NCBI RefSeq assembly: GCF_021026315.1
Contig: NZ_JAJNCX010000006.1
Coordinates: 1-64,000 of the forward strand
Reading direction: 5' to 3'
Length of the DNA: 64,000 bases
Source: Rhizobium sp. C4
GTDB lineage: Bacteria; Pseudomonadota; Alphaproteobacteria; Rhizobiales; Rhizobiaceae
Positions 43,576 through 54,434 of the stretch are shown piece by piece; positions within the stretch are counted from its first letter, which is position 1, and every line of letters begins with the position of its first letter. The translations under genes and the position numbers were made by a program. The notes beneath the pieces were generated by a model. That model searched no databases. It saw only the letters and a program-made list of their open reading frames with translations, and was not told the origin of the DNA.

Positions 43576-45468
43576 TCATTCGGCGGCGCGAGGACTTGGC
43601 AATTCGGCTTTGTCAGTTTCGGCACCACCCAGGAAGCCTCCCGACTGGCGCGACCACAACTGGGCATAGAGCCCGCCGCGGGCAATGAGCTCGCCATGGC
43701 TCCCCTCCTCCACGATCGCACCCTTGTCCACGACGACGAGCCGGTCGAGTGCGGCAATGGTCGACAGCCGGTGGGCAATCGCCAGCACCGTCTTGCCCTG
43801 CATGAGCCGCGTCAGGTTCTCCTGGATCGCGGCCTCCACCTCGGAATCGAGCGCCGAGGTCGCCTCGTCCAGGACGAGGATCGGCGCGTTCTTCAGCATG
43901 ACGCGGGCAATGGCGATGCGCTGCCGCTGGCCGCCTGAGAGCTTGACGCCACGCTCGCCGACATGGGCGTCGAACCCCTCGCGTCCGCGCTGGTCCTTCA
44001 GCCCCTGGATGAACTGGTAGGCCTCGGCCTCTTCCGCTGCCGCCACCATCTCGGCCTCGGTCGCGTCCCAGCGCCCGATCATGATGTTGTCGCGGATGGA
44101 GCGATGGAGAAGCGCGGTGTCCTGCGTCACCATGCCGATCTTCGAACGGAGCGATTCCTGCGTGACGGCGGCAATGTCCTGCCCGCCGATGAGGATGCGC
44201 CCGCCCTCCAGATCGTAGAAGCGCAGCAGCAGATTGACGAGCGTCGTCTTGCCAGCGCCTGAGCGCCCTACAATGCCGACCTTCTCGCCCGGCCTGATGG
44301 CGAGCGAGAGGTTTTCGATCACGCCGCCGCCCTTGCCATAATGGAAGCGGATGGCCTCGAAGCGGATGTCCGGGTCCATCGCGGCAAGCTCGCCCGCATC
44401 CGGCCGGTCCAGCAGTGTGATCGGCTTCGACACGAGTTCCGCCGAATTCTGGATGGAGCCGAGATTGCGCATGATCGAGTTGAGCTGCGTCATCAGCCGC
44501 CCGAGCAGGAAGTTGAGCCTGAGCACCAGCCCCAGCGAGAAGGCAACGCCACCGGCCGAAATCTGCCCGGCCAGATAGAGATCGACGCAAAGCGCGCCGA
44601 AGGTCGAGATCATGATGCCCGACAGAAGCGCCAGCGACGAGCGGACGCCGGTGATGAACCGGGCAAAGCGGGTGACGGATTTCTGGAAGGTGTTGAAGCC
44701 CGAGAGGATGAAGGCGTCGTGATCCTCCGACCGGCCGAAGAGCTTGAGCGTCTGGATGTTGGAATAGGCATCCACCACCCGGCCGTTGAGCATCGAGCCG
44801 GCCTCGGCCGTGTCGCGCGAATGCACCCGGATGCGCGGCACGAAATAGCGCGCCAGAACCGTGAAGGCGGCAATCCAGATGGCAACGAGCGCCGCCAGCC
44901 GCCAGTCGAGCCGCGCCACCAACGCCATGGTCGAGACGGTGTAGATGACGACGAACCAGGCGACCTGCAGGATCGAGGTGACGAAATCGCCCGTCGCCTG
45001 CCCCGCTGCCCAGACCTTGGTGACGATGCGGCCGGAGAAGTCGTTCTGGAAGAAGGCCAGCGGCTGGCGCGCCACATGCAGATAGGCCTGCCAGCGCACC
45101 ATGTTGAAGAAGCCGACCGTGATGGCCTGTTCCTCGACCAGCGCCCCGATGGCCGTCACGAGGAAGCGCACGACCAGCACGACGACGACCATGGCCGCCA
45201 GTTCGGTGCCATGCGCGGCGATCAACTCGCTCCAGCCGGCCCCCTTGGGAATGCCGGCGAAGATATCGACAAGCCGCCCGACAAACCAGAACAGCGCCGC
45301 CTCCAGCGCCCCGACCATGCCGCCCGTGATCATCATCAGCAGGAAAGCCCATTTCGCCTGGCGGACATAGAACCAGATGAAGCCCCAGACATTCTCCGGC
45401 GGCGTCAGATCATCCCGCCGGTCAAAGGGCGGTATCCAGGTCTCGAACAGTTCGAATATGCGCTTCAA
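43576..45468 (-). CDS. ABC exporter, MsbA-like, fused TMD-NBD
   Basis: The product has an N-terminal six-span transmembrane domain (about residues 25-340) and a C-terminal ATPase with Walker A GRSGAGKTT, signature LSGGQRQRIAIARVML and Walker B ILVLDEATSALDS. It acts as a homodimer or with the neighbour. The start is uncertain: the family N-terminus (KRIFELFETW) suggests a TTG at 45468, giving 630 aa; the next ATG would cut into the membrane domain. A close paralogue lies just upstream. The substrate is unknown; lipid or drug export is typical. Confidence 0.88.
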   Translation of the reverse strand: MKRIFELFETWIPPFDRRDDLTPPENVWGFIWFYVRQAKWAFLLMMITGGMVGALEAALFWFVGRLVDIFAGIPKGAGWSELIAAHGTELAAMVVVVLVVRFLVTAIGALVEEQAITVGFFNMVRWQAYLHVARQPLAFFQNDFSGRIVTKVWAAGQATGDFVTSILQVAWFVVIYTVSTMALVARLDWRLAALVAIWIAAFTVLARYFVPRIRVHSRDTAEAGSMLNGRVVDAYSNIQTLKLFGRSEDHDAFILSGFNTFQKSVTRFARFITGVRSSLALLSGIMISTFGALCVDLYLAGQISAGGVAFSLGLVLRLNFLLGRLMTQLNSIMRNLGSIQNSAELVSKPITLLDRPDAGELAAMDPDIRFEAIRFHYGKGGGVIENLSLAIRPGEKVGIVGRSGAGKTTLVNLLLRFYDLEGGRILIGGQDIAAVTQESLRSKIGMVTQDTALLHRSIRDNIMIGRWDATEAEMVAAAEEAEAYQFIQGLKDQRGREGFDAHVGERGVKLSGGQRQRIAIARVMLKNAPILVLDEATSALDSEVEAAIQENLTRLMQGKTVLAIAHRLSTIAALDRLVVVDKGAIVEEGSHGELIARGGLYAQLWSRQSGGFLGGAETDKAELPSPRAAE

Positions 45469-45646
45469 GGATGGCTGCTTTCTCTTGGGTCTCGGGTCTC
45501 CGGATGAAACCCTACACGATTCCGCGTCGATGTTTGTCAGGATGAGACTAGCATTCTGCGGCACGGATGGGGCGTTACAATTTGGAGAGGTGGCCCCTCC
45601 ATCCAATCCCCCTGCGGGGAGATTTGCGGCGAGCCACTTGCTCCTC

Positions 45647-45746
45647 CCTCATCCTGAGGTGCCGCCCGCAGGGCGGCCTCGAAGGATGCGCTTGTGGCAC
45701 AGGGCCCTTCGAGGCCTGCGCCTTGCGCAGGCACCTCAGGGTGAGG
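45647..45746. repeat. Palindromic repeat with CCTCATCCTGAGGTGCC ends
   Basis: CCTCATCCTGAGGTGCC (45647-45663) has its near-exact reverse complement at 45730-45746, with CGAAGGATGCG and CCCTTCGAGG inside. This element is widespread in Rhizobiales intergenic regions. It is non-coding. Confidence 0.75.
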
Positions 45747-45969
45747 TTCCACGGGTGGGCACGTCGAAATCCCCGGAAAAAACCTTCCCCGAGTTCCGCT
45801 CCGGTTTTGTCGCCTTCGTCCCTGTCTCTGGACATCAGCTTCCGGAGAGCCACGCTGACGCGCCGCCCTGATTGGTAGTTTAAAAATACGGCGGAGCGCC
45901 AGCGCGACCCGTCGAGATCTGCAAGGCAGGGCCTCATCCGACCCTGATCCTCAAACGCGGGCCGCCTCG

Positions 45970-46122
45970 CTAAGCCGTCTGCGGAGGCAGACGGGTTCTT
46001 TGGCGCAGCCAAGCCGCCGAGCCATTCGCGGCCCATCGGGGGAGTCGTTTCGATAGACGTGTCAGGTCCATCGCCGCCCGCGTCCCCTGATGACATCCTC
46101 CGCACGTTACGAAGAACGCCAT
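45970..46122 (-). CDS. Possible small protein with a CXXCH motif, 50 aa
   Basis: The frame begins MAFFVTCGGCHQGTRAAM and contains CGGCH, which could be a zinc or heme c site, although no signal peptide is present. A GGAGG sequence lies 8 nt upstream of the ATG. The last about 15 codons run into repeat-like sequence, so this may be a real small gene, a truncated one, or chance. Confidence 0.3.
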   Translation of the reverse strand: MAFFVTCGGCHQGTRAAMDLTRLSKRLPRWAANGSAAWLRQRTRLPPQTA

Positions 46123-46229
46123 CAGGCTCTCCTCCCGCCTGAACCAGTCGTCGCTGGTCCATCCGGTGGCGGGAGAGCTACAGAATAGCGTGAAGGTTGG
46201 AGAGTGGGGAAATTGTGGGATGACGTCCG

Positions 46230-46414
46230 GTCCTCGCCCCTTGTGGGAGAGGAAGGAAAATCAGCATCTTAGCTTTAGCTAAGTGCTAGATTTTCCAGGT
46301 GAGGGGTTTCGATTTATCCTCGGCATATGCCGCAGTTCACCCCTCACCAAGCTCGCCAAGCCAATCGCCTGCGGCTCTTGGGGCGGCTATCCTCTTCCAC
46401 AGGGGGGAGAGGAC
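46230..46414. repeat. Repeat with long hairpin core and inverted ends
   Basis: The ends (46230-46252 and 46391-46414) are inverted copies of a GTCCTC...CCCTTGTGGGAGAGG block. Inside, GGAAAATC...GATTTTCC with CTTAGC/GCTAAG (46255-46296) forms an imperfect long hairpin. This element is of the type found repeatedly in Rhizobium and Agrobacterium genomes. Confidence 0.72.
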
Positions 46415-46435
46415 GGGCGGCACCGTCACGCAGCC

Positions 46436-48289
<1,854 letters not shown>

Positions 48290-48715
48290 GGCGGTTCTCT
48301 CCTAATGAGGCCCGCTTGAGATGCGGGCGAATGAATGAAACAGGGAATCCGGACGATGACAGGTCAGGTTCGGCACGAAGATCCGAACGTGAGTTTCCGC
48401 AACTGGACTGGAAATTCAAAAACCCGTCAGGACAGCCGGAGATCGGCCCAGATATGCACAAGGAGGCGAATGCGCCAGACCGGAATGTGATCCATCAATG
48501 CCTCCTCTTTACGGGTTGAAAGTGGGGACGAACATAACCGCGTTCAACCCGCTTGACCACCCCGAAAGATGAATAGGCAGCATTGCTGACAATCTGTGGC
48601 AGCATCGCCACAGATCCACGACAAGGCCACATAATCATTTGTATTCAAGGCCATGACCGGCCTATTGGAATCAGGTTCCGAAGACGTTGAATCAGAATAC
48701 GAAGAAGAGCAGCCC
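48290..48715. other. Divergent intergenic region, 426 bp
   Basis: It holds the promoters for the ABC exporter and trmL, a 22-codon minus-strand frame with a strong ribosome site (48427-48495), an AACCCGT/ACGGGTT inverted pair around it, and a GCCCGC/GCGGGC hairpin (48310-48328) just upstream of the exporter ribosome site. Confidence 0.5.
48427..48495 (-). CDS. Candidate 22-aa leader peptide
   Basis: The frame reads MDHIPVWRIRLLVHIWADLR and two more residues, rich in Leu, Arg and Trp. AAAGAGGAGG lies 5 nt upstream, one of the best ribosome sites in the window. AACCCGT (48511-48517 reversed) before it pairs with ACGGGTT after it, and the latter is followed by T5. This could be an attenuator for the downstream ABC exporter or a small RNA. 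No comparable leader is known to me. Confidence 0.4.
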   Translation of the reverse strand: MDHIPVWRIRLLVHIWADLRLS

Positions 48716-49192
48716 ATGCCCGACCTGAAAATCGCCCTCTACCAGCCCGACATTCCGGGCAATACCGGCACGATCCTGCGCTTTGCCGCCTGCATGGGAA
48801 TGACGGTCGACATCATCGAGCCGGCCGGCTTCGTGCTCTCCGACAAGAACCTCAAGCGGGCCGGCATGGACTATATCGCCTCGGTGACGATGACGCGGCA
48901 CATCAACTTCGACGCCTTCGAGACATGGCGAAAGGCAAGCGGCCGCCGCGTCGTGCTGGCCAGCACCAAGGCCGCCTCCTCCTATGTCGATTTTGCATTC
49001 AGGCCGGATGACATTCTACTCTTCGGAAGGGAAAGCGCCGGCGTGCCGGATCATGTCTACGAAGGGGCGGATGCGCGCATCCTCATCCCCATGGCGGCAG
49101 GACAGCGCTCGATCAATGTCGCGCTTTCGGCGGCGATGATTGCGGGGGAAGCGTTGAGGCAGACGGGCGGGTTTGCACCCACCCTGCCCTGA
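48716..49192 (+). CDS. trmL: tRNA (cytidine/uridine-2'-O)-methyltransferase TrmL
   Basis: The 158-aa SPOUT enzyme methylates the wobble base 34 of certain leucine tRNAs. It has YQPDIPGNTGTILRFAA, LLFGRESAGVP and RSINVALSAAM, the three knot motifs. The ATG at 48716 has AAGAG upstream and yields the normal short N-terminus. It ends exactly one base before the stop of the opposing flagellin gene. Confidence 0.93.
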   Translation: MPDLKIALYQPDIPGNTGTILRFAACMGMTVDIIEPAGFVLSDKNLKRAGMDYIASVTMTRHINFDAFETWRKASGRRVVLASTKAASSYVDFAFRPDDILLFGRESAGVPDHVYEGADARILIPMAAGQRSINVALSAAMIAGEALRQTGGFAPTLP

Positions 49193-50143
49193 TTACCTAA
49201 ACAGCGCGAAGGAATTGGCGCCCTGCTGGTTGGCGATGGAAAGGCCGATCATGCTGAACTGGGCGGCGGCCTTGGCAGCTGCCATGTTGGCGGCGACCTT
49301 CGTCATGTTGGCGTCGACCAGCTTGCCGGTCGAGATGTCGAGCGTGTCCTGCAGGCGCTGCATGACGGCGGACGTGCCCTGCAGATGGCCGGAGACGGAG
49401 CCGAGTTCGGAGGCACCGGCCCACATCTTGTTGAGCATGCCGCCGACCGCCGAAATCATGCCATTGATCTCGTCGTCGCTGGTCGCGTTGGTCAGCGCGA
49501 TCTCGCTGCCACCGGCGGGCGTCGAGGAGCCCACGTCGAGCAGGTGAAAATTGTAACTGCCGCCGCCCTTGTTCGTGACGGCATAATCCCTGGTCAGCAG
49601 GCCGTCTGCGGCATTGCCGCTGGAGGCGAGATTGACCTTCGACGTGTCGAAGTCGAGGCCATGGACCATCGTCACACCATCCTTGTTCGTGGAAATGGAG
49701 GCGACGAGCGACGTCGTGGCAGGTTTCGCCGGACCGCTGGAAAGCCAGTTCTGGCCCGAAAAGCCGGCCGACTTCATGACGGTGCCGAGCTGTTCCTTGA
49801 GCTGGGTGATTTCGGAGTTCAGCGCGCTCTTGTCGGCGCCCTTGGCCTTGGCCATGATCAGCTTGGTCTGGATGTCCTGGACGAGTTCGGTTGCCTTGTT
49901 CATTCCAAGGCTTGCGGCATCGGCCGTGGCTGCACCCAGTTCGGAGGCATCGGCCGCCGCAGTCATCGACATGCCGGTCGATTTCATCGCCTTGGAGATC
50001 GACCAGTAGGCAGCATTGTCCGAGGCCTGATCGACCTTGCGGCCGCTTGCCATGACACGCTGCTGGTCTTCCAGCGCCTGCGTCGATCCGGTCAGCAGCG
50101 CCAGAGCGCCCGCTGCACTGCCATTATATGAGACCCCGGCCAT
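49193..50143 (-). CDS. Divergent orphan flagellin-like protein
   Basis: The 316-aa protein has the conserved flagellin ends: the N-terminal D1-type helix (SGRKVDQASDNAAYWSISKA) and the C-terminal ISTGKLVDANMTKVAANMAA to ANSFALFR. The middle (about residues 130-230) is variable. No flagellar genes lie nearby. The N-terminus AGVSYNGSAAGALALL is unlike the usual flagellin start. It may be a minor filament subunit or a secreted protein. GGGAG and a 6-nt spacer fix ATG 50143. Confidence 0.8.
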   Translation of the reverse strand: MAGVSYNGSAAGALALLTGSTQALEDQQRVMASGRKVDQASDNAAYWSISKAMKSTGMSMTAAADASELGAATADAASLGMNKATELVQDIQTKLIMAKAKGADKSALNSEITQLKEQLGTVMKSAGFSGQNWLSSGPAKPATTSLVASISTNKDGVTMVHGLDFDTSKVNLASSGNAADGLLTRDYAVTNKGGGSYNFHLLDVGSSTPAGGSEIALTNATSDDEINGMISAVGGMLNKMWAGASELGSVSGHLQGTSAVMQRLQDTLDISTGKLVDANMTKVAANMAAAKAAAQFSMIGLSIANQQGANSFALFR

Positions 50144-50476
50144 CGCCGTCTCCCGTTTCTGCGGACCGCTGCCCGGTGCCCCTGCATGAGGCCCGCTCGC
50201 GATGTCCGACAACAGGGCCTGCGACCTTCGCGCACCCCTTCGACCATCACATTAACAGGCACATGTTGACATCGCGTTTCCCCGATCTGTTGGAATTGAA
50301 TGAATCTAGGGACCCGGAACGGGTTGTTCCAAGGCGATCTTCCGGTCTAAGATGGTCGTGCTTCGCGGAGCCTCAAGCGCCCGCGTCCGCCAGGTTCCCA
50401 TCATCCGATACGCTTTCGGAGCAGTCCCGCCGCGATCCGCGTCGACGCTCCCATCACGCCTTCAGTGAGTGCCGCA
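50144..50476. other. Divergent intergenic region, 333 bp
   Basis: It must hold promoters for the flagellin-like gene and the MFS exporter. ACCCG/CGGGT and GGAAC/GTTCC overlap as a palindrome at 50312-50330. I see no other signal. Confidence 0.4.
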
Positions 50477-51685
50477 ATGTCTGAAGTCCGCCCCGATGCC
50501 ACGCCCGAGCCGACCGCGCTCATGGTCTGGCTTGCCGCCATCGGTTCCGGCGTGCTGGTTGCCACCATCTACTATGCCCAGCCGCTGATCGACCCGATCA
50601 GCCGCGACATCGGCCTGTCGCGGCAGGCTGCAGGCCTGATCGTCACCGCCATGCAGATCGGCTACGGCCTCGGCCTTGCCCTCATCGTGCCGCTCGCCGA
50701 CCGCTATGAGAACCGCATGATGGTCACGACAAGTCTCGTGGTGACTGCGATGGCCCTCGCGGCGATCGCGTTTTCCGGCAACGAGGCCGCATTCCTCACC
50801 TCGGCTGTCATTGCCGGGGCCGCCTGCGTCGGTGCGCAGGTCCTCATCCCGATGATTGCCGGCATGGCCTCGACGGCGCGGCGCGGCCGCGTCATCGGCA
50901 CGGTCATGGCGGGGCTCGTCACCGGCATCATGCTCGCCCGCCCCTTCTCCAGCTTTCTCGCCAGCGTCGTCGGCTGGCGCGGTGTCTTCCTCACCGCCGC
51001 CGGCATGACGCTGCTGATCGGCCTGCTTCTTCGCGCCCTCCTCCCCATCCGCCAGCCGGCGCTGAAGGAGAGCTATCTGAAGACGCTCCGCTCGACGGCG
51101 GCAACCGTCATGCGCTACGGCGTGCTTCGCCGCCGCATGGCCTATCAGATGTCGCTCTTCGGCATGTTCACCGCCTTCTGGACGACCGTTCCGCTGATGC
51201 TCGCCGACCGCTTCGGCTACGACCAGCAGGAGATCGCCCTGTTTGCGCTTGCCGGTGCAGGCGGCGCGCTCGCAGCCCCGCTGGCCGGGCGCATTGCCGA
51301 CCGCGGCCTGTCGCGCGCGGCGACGATCGCCGCTGGCCTGGGCGCTGCCATCCTCCTCGCGCTCACCGACTACTTCGTCCATGCCGGCGCGATCGTTGCG
51401 CTCGCACTCTCCGCGGCGCTTTTCGACGCCTGCGTCCAGTCCAACCAGGTGATCAGCCAGCGGCTCATCTATGCGCTTTCCGAAGAAGAGCGCGGCCGGA
51501 TCAACTCGGCCTATATCAGCGCCATCTTTGTGGCCGGGTCGATCACCTCGGCGCTCGGGCCGGTGCTCTATGCGCATTTCGGCTGGCCGGCGATTGCCGT
51601 GGTGGGCTTCCTGCTGACGCTGCCGATCGCGCTCGCGGAACTCGCCAACGGACCCTTGCCCGCCAAGGCAGGCACGACGCCATGA
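50477..51685 (+). CDS. MFS transporter
   Basis: The 402-aa inner-membrane carrier has about 12 hydrophobic segments and the inter-helix 2/3 motif ADRYENR. It matches proton-driven drug or metabolite exporters. It overlaps the next gene by 4 nt (ATGA), so it may handle a compound related to that enzyme. Of a GTG at 50465 and ATG at 50477, the ATG is used; neither has a strong ribosome site. Confidence 0.88.
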   Translation: MSEVRPDATPEPTALMVWLAAIGSGVLVATIYYAQPLIDPISRDIGLSRQAAGLIVTAMQIGYGLGLALIVPLADRYENRMMVTTSLVVTAMALAAIAFSGNEAAFLTSAVIAGAACVGAQVLIPMIAGMASTARRGRVIGTVMAGLVTGIMLARPFSSFLASVVGWRGVFLTAAGMTLLIGLLLRALLPIRQPALKESYLKTLRSTAATVMRYGVLRRRMAYQMSLFGMFTAFWTTVPLMLADRFGYDQQEIALFALAGAGGALAAPLAGRIADRGLSRAATIAAGLGAAILLALTDYFVHAGAIVALALSAALFDACVQSNQVISQRLIYALSEEERGRINSAYISAIFVAGSITSALGPVLYAHFGWPAIAVVGFLLTLPIALAELANGPLPAKAGTTP

Positions 51686-52713
51686 CAGGACCCGCGCGGA
51701 TCGTCATTCTCGGTGCAGGCTCGATCGGCTGCCATGTCGGCCTGACCTGGCTTGCTGCCGGCCTCGACATCCGCTTCATCGGCCGCCCCACTCTGGTCGG
51801 CGCCGTCGCCGAAGAGGGAGCCTGTGTCGAGGGCGACGGAAGGACGCGGCTGTTCGACCCGAAGGAACTCGCCTTCTCCGAAACGCCCGAGGCGCTATCG
51901 GATGCCGATATCGTGGCGCTCTGCGTCAAGACGACCGACGATGGTCAGGCCGCCGCCGACATCGCTCACCACGCCCGGCCGGGCACCGTGATCCTCTCGC
52001 TGCAGAACGGCGTCGGCAATGCCGCCCGCCTGCAGGCGCTCATGCCGGGCATGACGGTCGTCGAGGGCATGGTGCCCTATAACGTCATCCGTCCCAACCC
52101 GACCCATGTCCGCAAGACCAGCGCCGGCAACATCATCGCGGGACGGAACCCGGTGCTCGAGGCAGCGCTTGCGCCGCTCGCCGGCACGGCCTCGCCGGTC
52201 GACTTCGTGGATGACATGCAGGCGGTGAAATGGAGCAAGCTGCTCCTCAATCTCAACAATCCGCTCAACGCGCTGTCAGGCCTGACGCTCTACGACGAAC
52301 TTTCCGATCGCGGCTGGCGACGGCTTCTGGCCATGCTGCAGGACGAATGCCTGGAAGTGATGAGCGCCGAAGACATCGAGCCGGCCAAGCTGGGGCCCCT
52401 GCCGCCGGCTCTCATTCCCTATTTCCTGTCGACGCCGGACTGGTTCTTCAACCGCACCGGCCTGAAGCTGCAGAAGATCGGGCGCGACGCCCGCTCCTCC
52501 ATGGCCGACGATTTTGCCGCCGGGCGTCGGACCGAAATCGATTTCCTCAACGGCACGGTGGCCGAACACGGGCGCCGCCACGGCGTCCCCTGCCCGGCCA
52601 ACGAGACCATGGTCGAGCTGGTGAAACAGGCCGAATGCGGTGGATGCAAGACCTGGACGGCCGGCGAGATCGCCGACCTGATCAATCGGCGGATGGCAGG
52701 CGGCGCATCGTGA
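51682..52713 (+). CDS. 2-dehydropantoate 2-reductase-like (PanE/ApbA family)
   Basis: The 343-aa NADPH-binding enzyme has the Rossmann motif VILGAGSIGCHVG, and the family middle KTTDDGQAAADIA and QNGVGNA. The C-terminal helical domain carries MQAVKWSKLLLNLNNPLNAL. Ketopantoate reductase acts in pantothenate synthesis, but rhizobia carry several paralogues, so the true substrate is uncertain. Its end overlaps the opposing gene by 32 nt. Confidence 0.85.
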   Translation: MTGPARIVILGAGSIGCHVGLTWLAAGLDIRFIGRPTLVGAVAEEGACVEGDGRTRLFDPKELAFSETPEALSDADIVALCVKTTDDGQAAADIAHHARPGTVILSLQNGVGNAARLQALMPGMTVVEGMVPYNVIRPNPTHVRKTSAGNIIAGRNPVLEAALAPLAGTASPVDFVDDMQAVKWSKLLLNLNNPLNALSGLTLYDELSDRGWRRLLAMLQDECLEVMSAEDIEPAKLGPLPPALIPYFLSTPDWFFNRTGLKLQKIGRDARSSMADDFAAGRRTEIDFLNGTVAEHGRRHGVPCPANETMVELVKQAECGGCKTWTAGEIADLINRRMAGGAS

Positions 52714-52942
52714 ACTCGATTGCGCCATCGGGAAGCTGACGCCAGCTCTCGACCTCGGTCCAGTAGGCAGCCTTCGGGAAATTGTCGAACCATTCCCGCG
52801 CCTTGGCGCGCGCGTCTTCACGCGGCAAAAGAAATGTCTCGCGGACGAAACGACCTTCGCCCGCGCCGGCCCTGTCACGCCGGCTTTCTGCAATCTTTCG
52901 CCTCAGCCCGTTCATGGGAGGAGGCCCGGGAATCCGCGCCAT
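52682..52942 (-). CDS. Conserved small hypothetical protein, 86 aa
   Basis: The C-terminal block RETFLLPREDARAKAREWFD and ESWRQLPDGAIEFTMRRLP is a conserved sequence I recognise from rhizobial small proteins of unknown function. I used the ATG at 52942 because GAGG precedes it; ATG 52915 would give 77 aa. The 3' end overlaps the end of the preceding reductase gene by 32 nt on the opposite strand. Confidence 0.75.
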   Translation of the reverse strand: MARIPGPPPMNGLRRKIAESRRDRAGAGEGRFVRETFLLPREDARAKAREWFDNFPKAAYWTEVESWRQLPDGAIEFTMRRLPSAD

Positions 52943-53100
52943 GCTGCCTCGCCTTACAGAAACTGCAATATTTGACCTCAAGATGGGCAATTCCCGGGGG
53001 AGAGTCAATTCGCGGGCTGGATGTGGGCTCCTCCTGCTGTTAGATGGTTCAACGCTCGAAGGGCAGAGCGCAAGACGTTGATCGGAATCGGAATATCCGG

Positions 53101-54015
53101 ATGCAGAGACCGAGCTTACCGAAGGGCCTTCCGCCCGATATCGAGGCCAGGAAGGGCGCGGCTCGCCAGTGGTTCGAAAGCCTGCGCGACCAGATCTGCC
53201 AATCCTTCGAGGCTCTGGAAGACAGGCTGACCGGCCCGCTCTCCGATCGCGAGCCCGGCCGCTTCACGGCCAAGGACTGGCATCGCGACGAGGGCCGCGG
53301 CGGCGGTGGCCGCATGTCGATGATGACGGGCCGCGTCTTTGAAAAGGTCGGCGTCCATACGTCCACCGTGCACGGCGAATTCTCTCCCGAGTTTCGGTCG
53401 ACCATTCCCGGCGCCGAGGAAGACCCGCGATTCTGGGCGTCGGGCATTTCGCTGATCGCCCATCCCGTGAACCCCAATGTGCCGACCGTGCACATGAACA
53501 CCCGCATGGTGGTCACCACGTCGAACTGGTTCGGCGGCGGCGCGGACCTGACGCCGGTGCTCGACCGCCGGCGCACGCAGTATGATCCCGACACCAAGCT
53601 CTTCCACCGCGCCATGGAACTCGCCTGCCGCCACAACGAGGCAGTCGCGGACTATGAGAAGTTCAAGGCCTGGTGCGACGACTATTTCTATCTGAAGCAC
53701 CGCAACGAGCCGCGCGGCATCGGCGGCATCTTCTATGACTGGCTGCATTCGCCGGAAGACAAGGGCGGCTGGGAAGCCGACTTCGCCTTCACCCGCGATG
53801 TGGGGCGCACCTTTGCCATGGTCTATCCGAAGATCGTCGAGTCGAATTTCAACTCGCCCTGGACAGACCAGGACCGCGAGGAACAGCTGGTCCGCCGCGG
53901 CCGCTATGTCGAGTTCAACCTGCTCTACGATCGCGGCACGATCTTCGGCCTGAAGACCGGCGGCAATGTCGAGTCGATTCTTTCCTCGCTGCCGCCCATG
54001 GTGCGCTGGCCCTGA
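53101..54015 (+). CDS. hemF: Coproporphyrinogen III oxidase, oxygen-dependent
   Basis: The 304-aa enzyme makes protoporphyrinogen IX from coproporphyrinogen III with oxygen, in heme synthesis. Motifs include [61 protein letters not shown] and [22 protein letters not shown] (families' conserved blocks). ATG 53101 gives the normal length, though an upstream ATG (53044) adds 19 residues. It needs oxygen, complementing any anaerobic HemN elsewhere. Confidence 0.95.
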   Translation: MQRPSLPKGLPPDIEARKGAARQWFESLRDQICQSFEALEDRLTGPLSDREPGRFTAKDWHRDEGRGGGGRMSMMTGRVFEKVGVHTSTVHGEFSPEFRSTIPGAEEDPRFWASGISLIAHPVNPNVPTVHMNTRMVVTTSNWFGGGADLTPVLDRRRTQYDPDTKLFHRAMELACRHNEAVADYEKFKAWCDDYFYLKHRNEPRGIGGIFYDWLHSPEDKGGWEADFAFTRDVGRTFAMVYPKIVESNFNSPWTDQDREEQLVRRGRYVEFNLLYDRGTIFGLKTGGNVESILSSLPPMVRWP

Positions 54016-54434
54016 TCTTTTCTGCCTGAACCGTCTCGATCGTTTCCCGGTTTGGAGGGAGCGGCAGAAGCATCAGGCGGCGAACTGAATGCGCAACGCG
54101 CCTGCCTGGACGAGAAAGGCAGAGGACGCGGTCACCATCCCTCGCCGCGCCATCGGGCACATACGCCAAGCTTATGCCTGACGATCATCCCGAATATCAT
54201 TTTGGGTCACTTTTCGGGACCACCTTTGAGATGACTTCGGCACGCGCATCAGCGCGCAAGACTGTAGGTCCGGATAAAACTCATAAACATTTTCAATCGC
54301 TTAAGACAATATTCCGAAGCCGCGACGCGGAAGAGATGACCTATAACTATTTTCTGTGAGTTTCGTCGCTGCAGCCATGCCGTTAGCCGTTTGTTTAAGC
54401 CTCTCCTTATAATTTGAAGGCTTGGAGACAGGCC
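54016..54434. other. Intergenic region, 419 bp, hemF to the cyclase gene
   Basis: I see only weak inverted repeats (for example GGTC/GACC near 54205) and no T tract, promoter pair or small gene that stands out. The last 15 nt hold the ribosome site of the cyclase gene. Confidence 0.4.

Larger units (their letters stand above)
45469..46435. other. 967-bp intergenic mosaic of rhizobial repeats
   Basis: No convincing gene fills this gap between the two ABC exporters, except a short frame of 50 codons. It contains at least two separate palindromic repeat elements, at 45647-45746 and 46230-46414. A CCGTCTGC/GCAGACGG hairpin lies near 45977-45996. The interval seems to have grown by insertion of several short repeats, and the residual sequence may include decayed gene fragments. 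Confidence 0.6.

Noticed and set aside
45575..46162. 195-codon minus-strand frame spanning the repeat mosaic
   Set aside because: It reads through known palindromic repeats, and its apparent length comes from their GC content. Only the short 50-codon frame in another phase has a good ribosome site.
53915..54169. 84-codon minus-strand frame over the hemF end
   Set aside because: No ribosome site, mostly antisense to hemF, and composition typical of a shadow.
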